The translations under genes and the position numbers were made by a program. Below are positions 63,482 to 64,000 of a DNA stretch of 64,000 nucleotides, in pieces. The notes under the pieces are model-generated. The model was not told the DNA's origin. It saw only the letters and a list, made by a program, of their open reading frames with translations, and did no database searches. Location of the stretch: the NCBI RefSeq assembly GCF_016583825.1, contig NZ_NRRV01000062.1:1-64000 (forward strand), read 5' to 3'. This DNA is from Thiohalocapsa halophila. GTDB taxonomy: Bacteria > Pseudomonadota > Gammaproteobacteria > Chromatiales > Chromatiaceae. How positions within the stretch are numbered: the stretch's first letter is position 1; every line of letters begins with the position of its first letter.

Positions 63482-64000
63482 ATGTCAAAAAGAGAGGAAG
63501 ACCGTAAAGCCGCGCAGGAAAGGGCAGAGAAGTTCTTGTACGACTTTGTGGCGGCGTATCGGACCTACCATAACCATAAGGAGCGCAATGCCTACGTTTC
63601 GTTCCTTGTGTACTTCACATTCTTCGCCTCCGCCCTGCTCTTGGGGGATTGGCCTTTGCACAAAGAAAAACATATTCCCGATATCGTGACGATCATCTGC
63701 GTCACGATTTTCTGGCTTTATGCGCTTATCTTCATGAAGTGGCAGCTGCGTAACCGGAGAATCGCGGCCATCTATGTGGCCGCTGCGCAGGAGTCGCTCG
63801 CCGTCTTGCTCGCCAACACGGCCCCAATATCCAAGTTCAGGCCGGCTCCGGTGGGTAACCCTCCGCTTAGCTCAAAGCAAGACGAAGGCTTAGCAAGACG
63901 ACTGCAAACAGCGTTTTGGCTGACGGTGGATCATATCTGGCCAATCAATATCAACAAGCACATTCACGTAGATGTCGATCCGAGCGCCTATCCTCTGTGC
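63482..64000 (+). CDS. Membrane protein of unknown function, 3' end outside the window
   Basis: 173 codons are visible from an ATG at 63482 with a GGGAG-like site. A charged helix (KREEDRKAAQERAEKFLYDF) is followed by two membrane segments, YVSFLVYFTFFASALLLG and IVTIICVTIFWLYALIF, and then a cytoplasmic part. The pattern of a helix plus a two-helix hairpin is seen in small defence-linked membrane effectors, but no family can be named. Lower GC than neighbours suggests recent transfer. Confidence 0.6.
   Translation, partial: MSKREEDRKAAQERAEKFLYDFVAAYRTYHNHKERNAYVSFLVYFTFFASALLLGDWPLHKEKHIPDIVTIICVTIFWLYALIFMKWQLRNRRIAAIYVAAAQESLAVLLANTAPISKFRPAPVGNPPLSSKQDEGLARRLQTAFWLTVDHIWPININKHIHVDVDPSAYPLC

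Overview
The window is GC-rich chromosomal DNA with proteobacterial gene content. It carries RecBCD, RimI, a type IV prepilin, a ferritin, pyruvate:ferredoxin oxidoreductase and many Uma2-type genes. The mix fits a gammaproteobacterium, perhaps a Chromatiales-like (purple sulfur or related) bacterium; this placement is an inference from gene content, not from a marker gene.

Positions 1-22800 are mostly housekeeping and metabolic genes: a cut-off transposase-like start, an SDR/DUF2867-like protein, ferritin followed by a tiny Cys/Lys-rich protein, an exported protein, a macro-domain deacetylase, a prepilin, a dihydroorotate dehydrogenase-like protein with NifJ, and RimI. Next comes an unusual four-gene unit of two unknown proteins, a DyP-type peroxidase and a cytochrome P450. 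It is followed by a possible glucose-to-6-phosphogluconate set (SDR dehydrogenase, SMP-30 lactonase, gluconokinase), PurU, two Uma2 proteins and a pentapeptide-repeat protein coupled to a 24-residue ORF. Positions 22812-32052 are an overlapping recC-recB-recD operon.

A boundary follows at 32.1-32.5 kb: a 197-bp MITE-like element with target duplication, a terminator, and the displaced 3' half of a tRNA-Arg(ACG) gene. This suggests that everything to its right belongs to a tRNA-targeted genomic island whose far end lies outside the window. The island begins with two overlapping XRE regulators, an 83-residue protein and a lower-GC CHAT-domain protease gene.

Positions 37188-50047 hold an atypical type III CRISPR-Cas locus. 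It encodes Cas6, a 944-residue protein with two C-terminal membrane helices, a small Cas10-like GGDE protein without an HD nuclease domain, a 640-residue fused RAMP protein, a 1426-residue protein with three RAMP units, and an array with about ten good and four decayed repeats. It has no cas1/cas2 and no separate small subunit. After an HNH endonuclease gene and two tiny ORFs, positions 52088-62982 hold a complete type I-E system (cas3, casA-E, cas1, cas2) with a 36-repeat array of exact 61-bp period. Its Cas1-Cas2 is the only adaptation module visible for both systems. The window ends in two unidentified ORFs, the last cut by the window edge.

The strongest candidate for an undescribed system is the type III locus: fused RAMP subunits, a signalling-type Cas10, a membrane effector candidate and a nearby CHAT protease.
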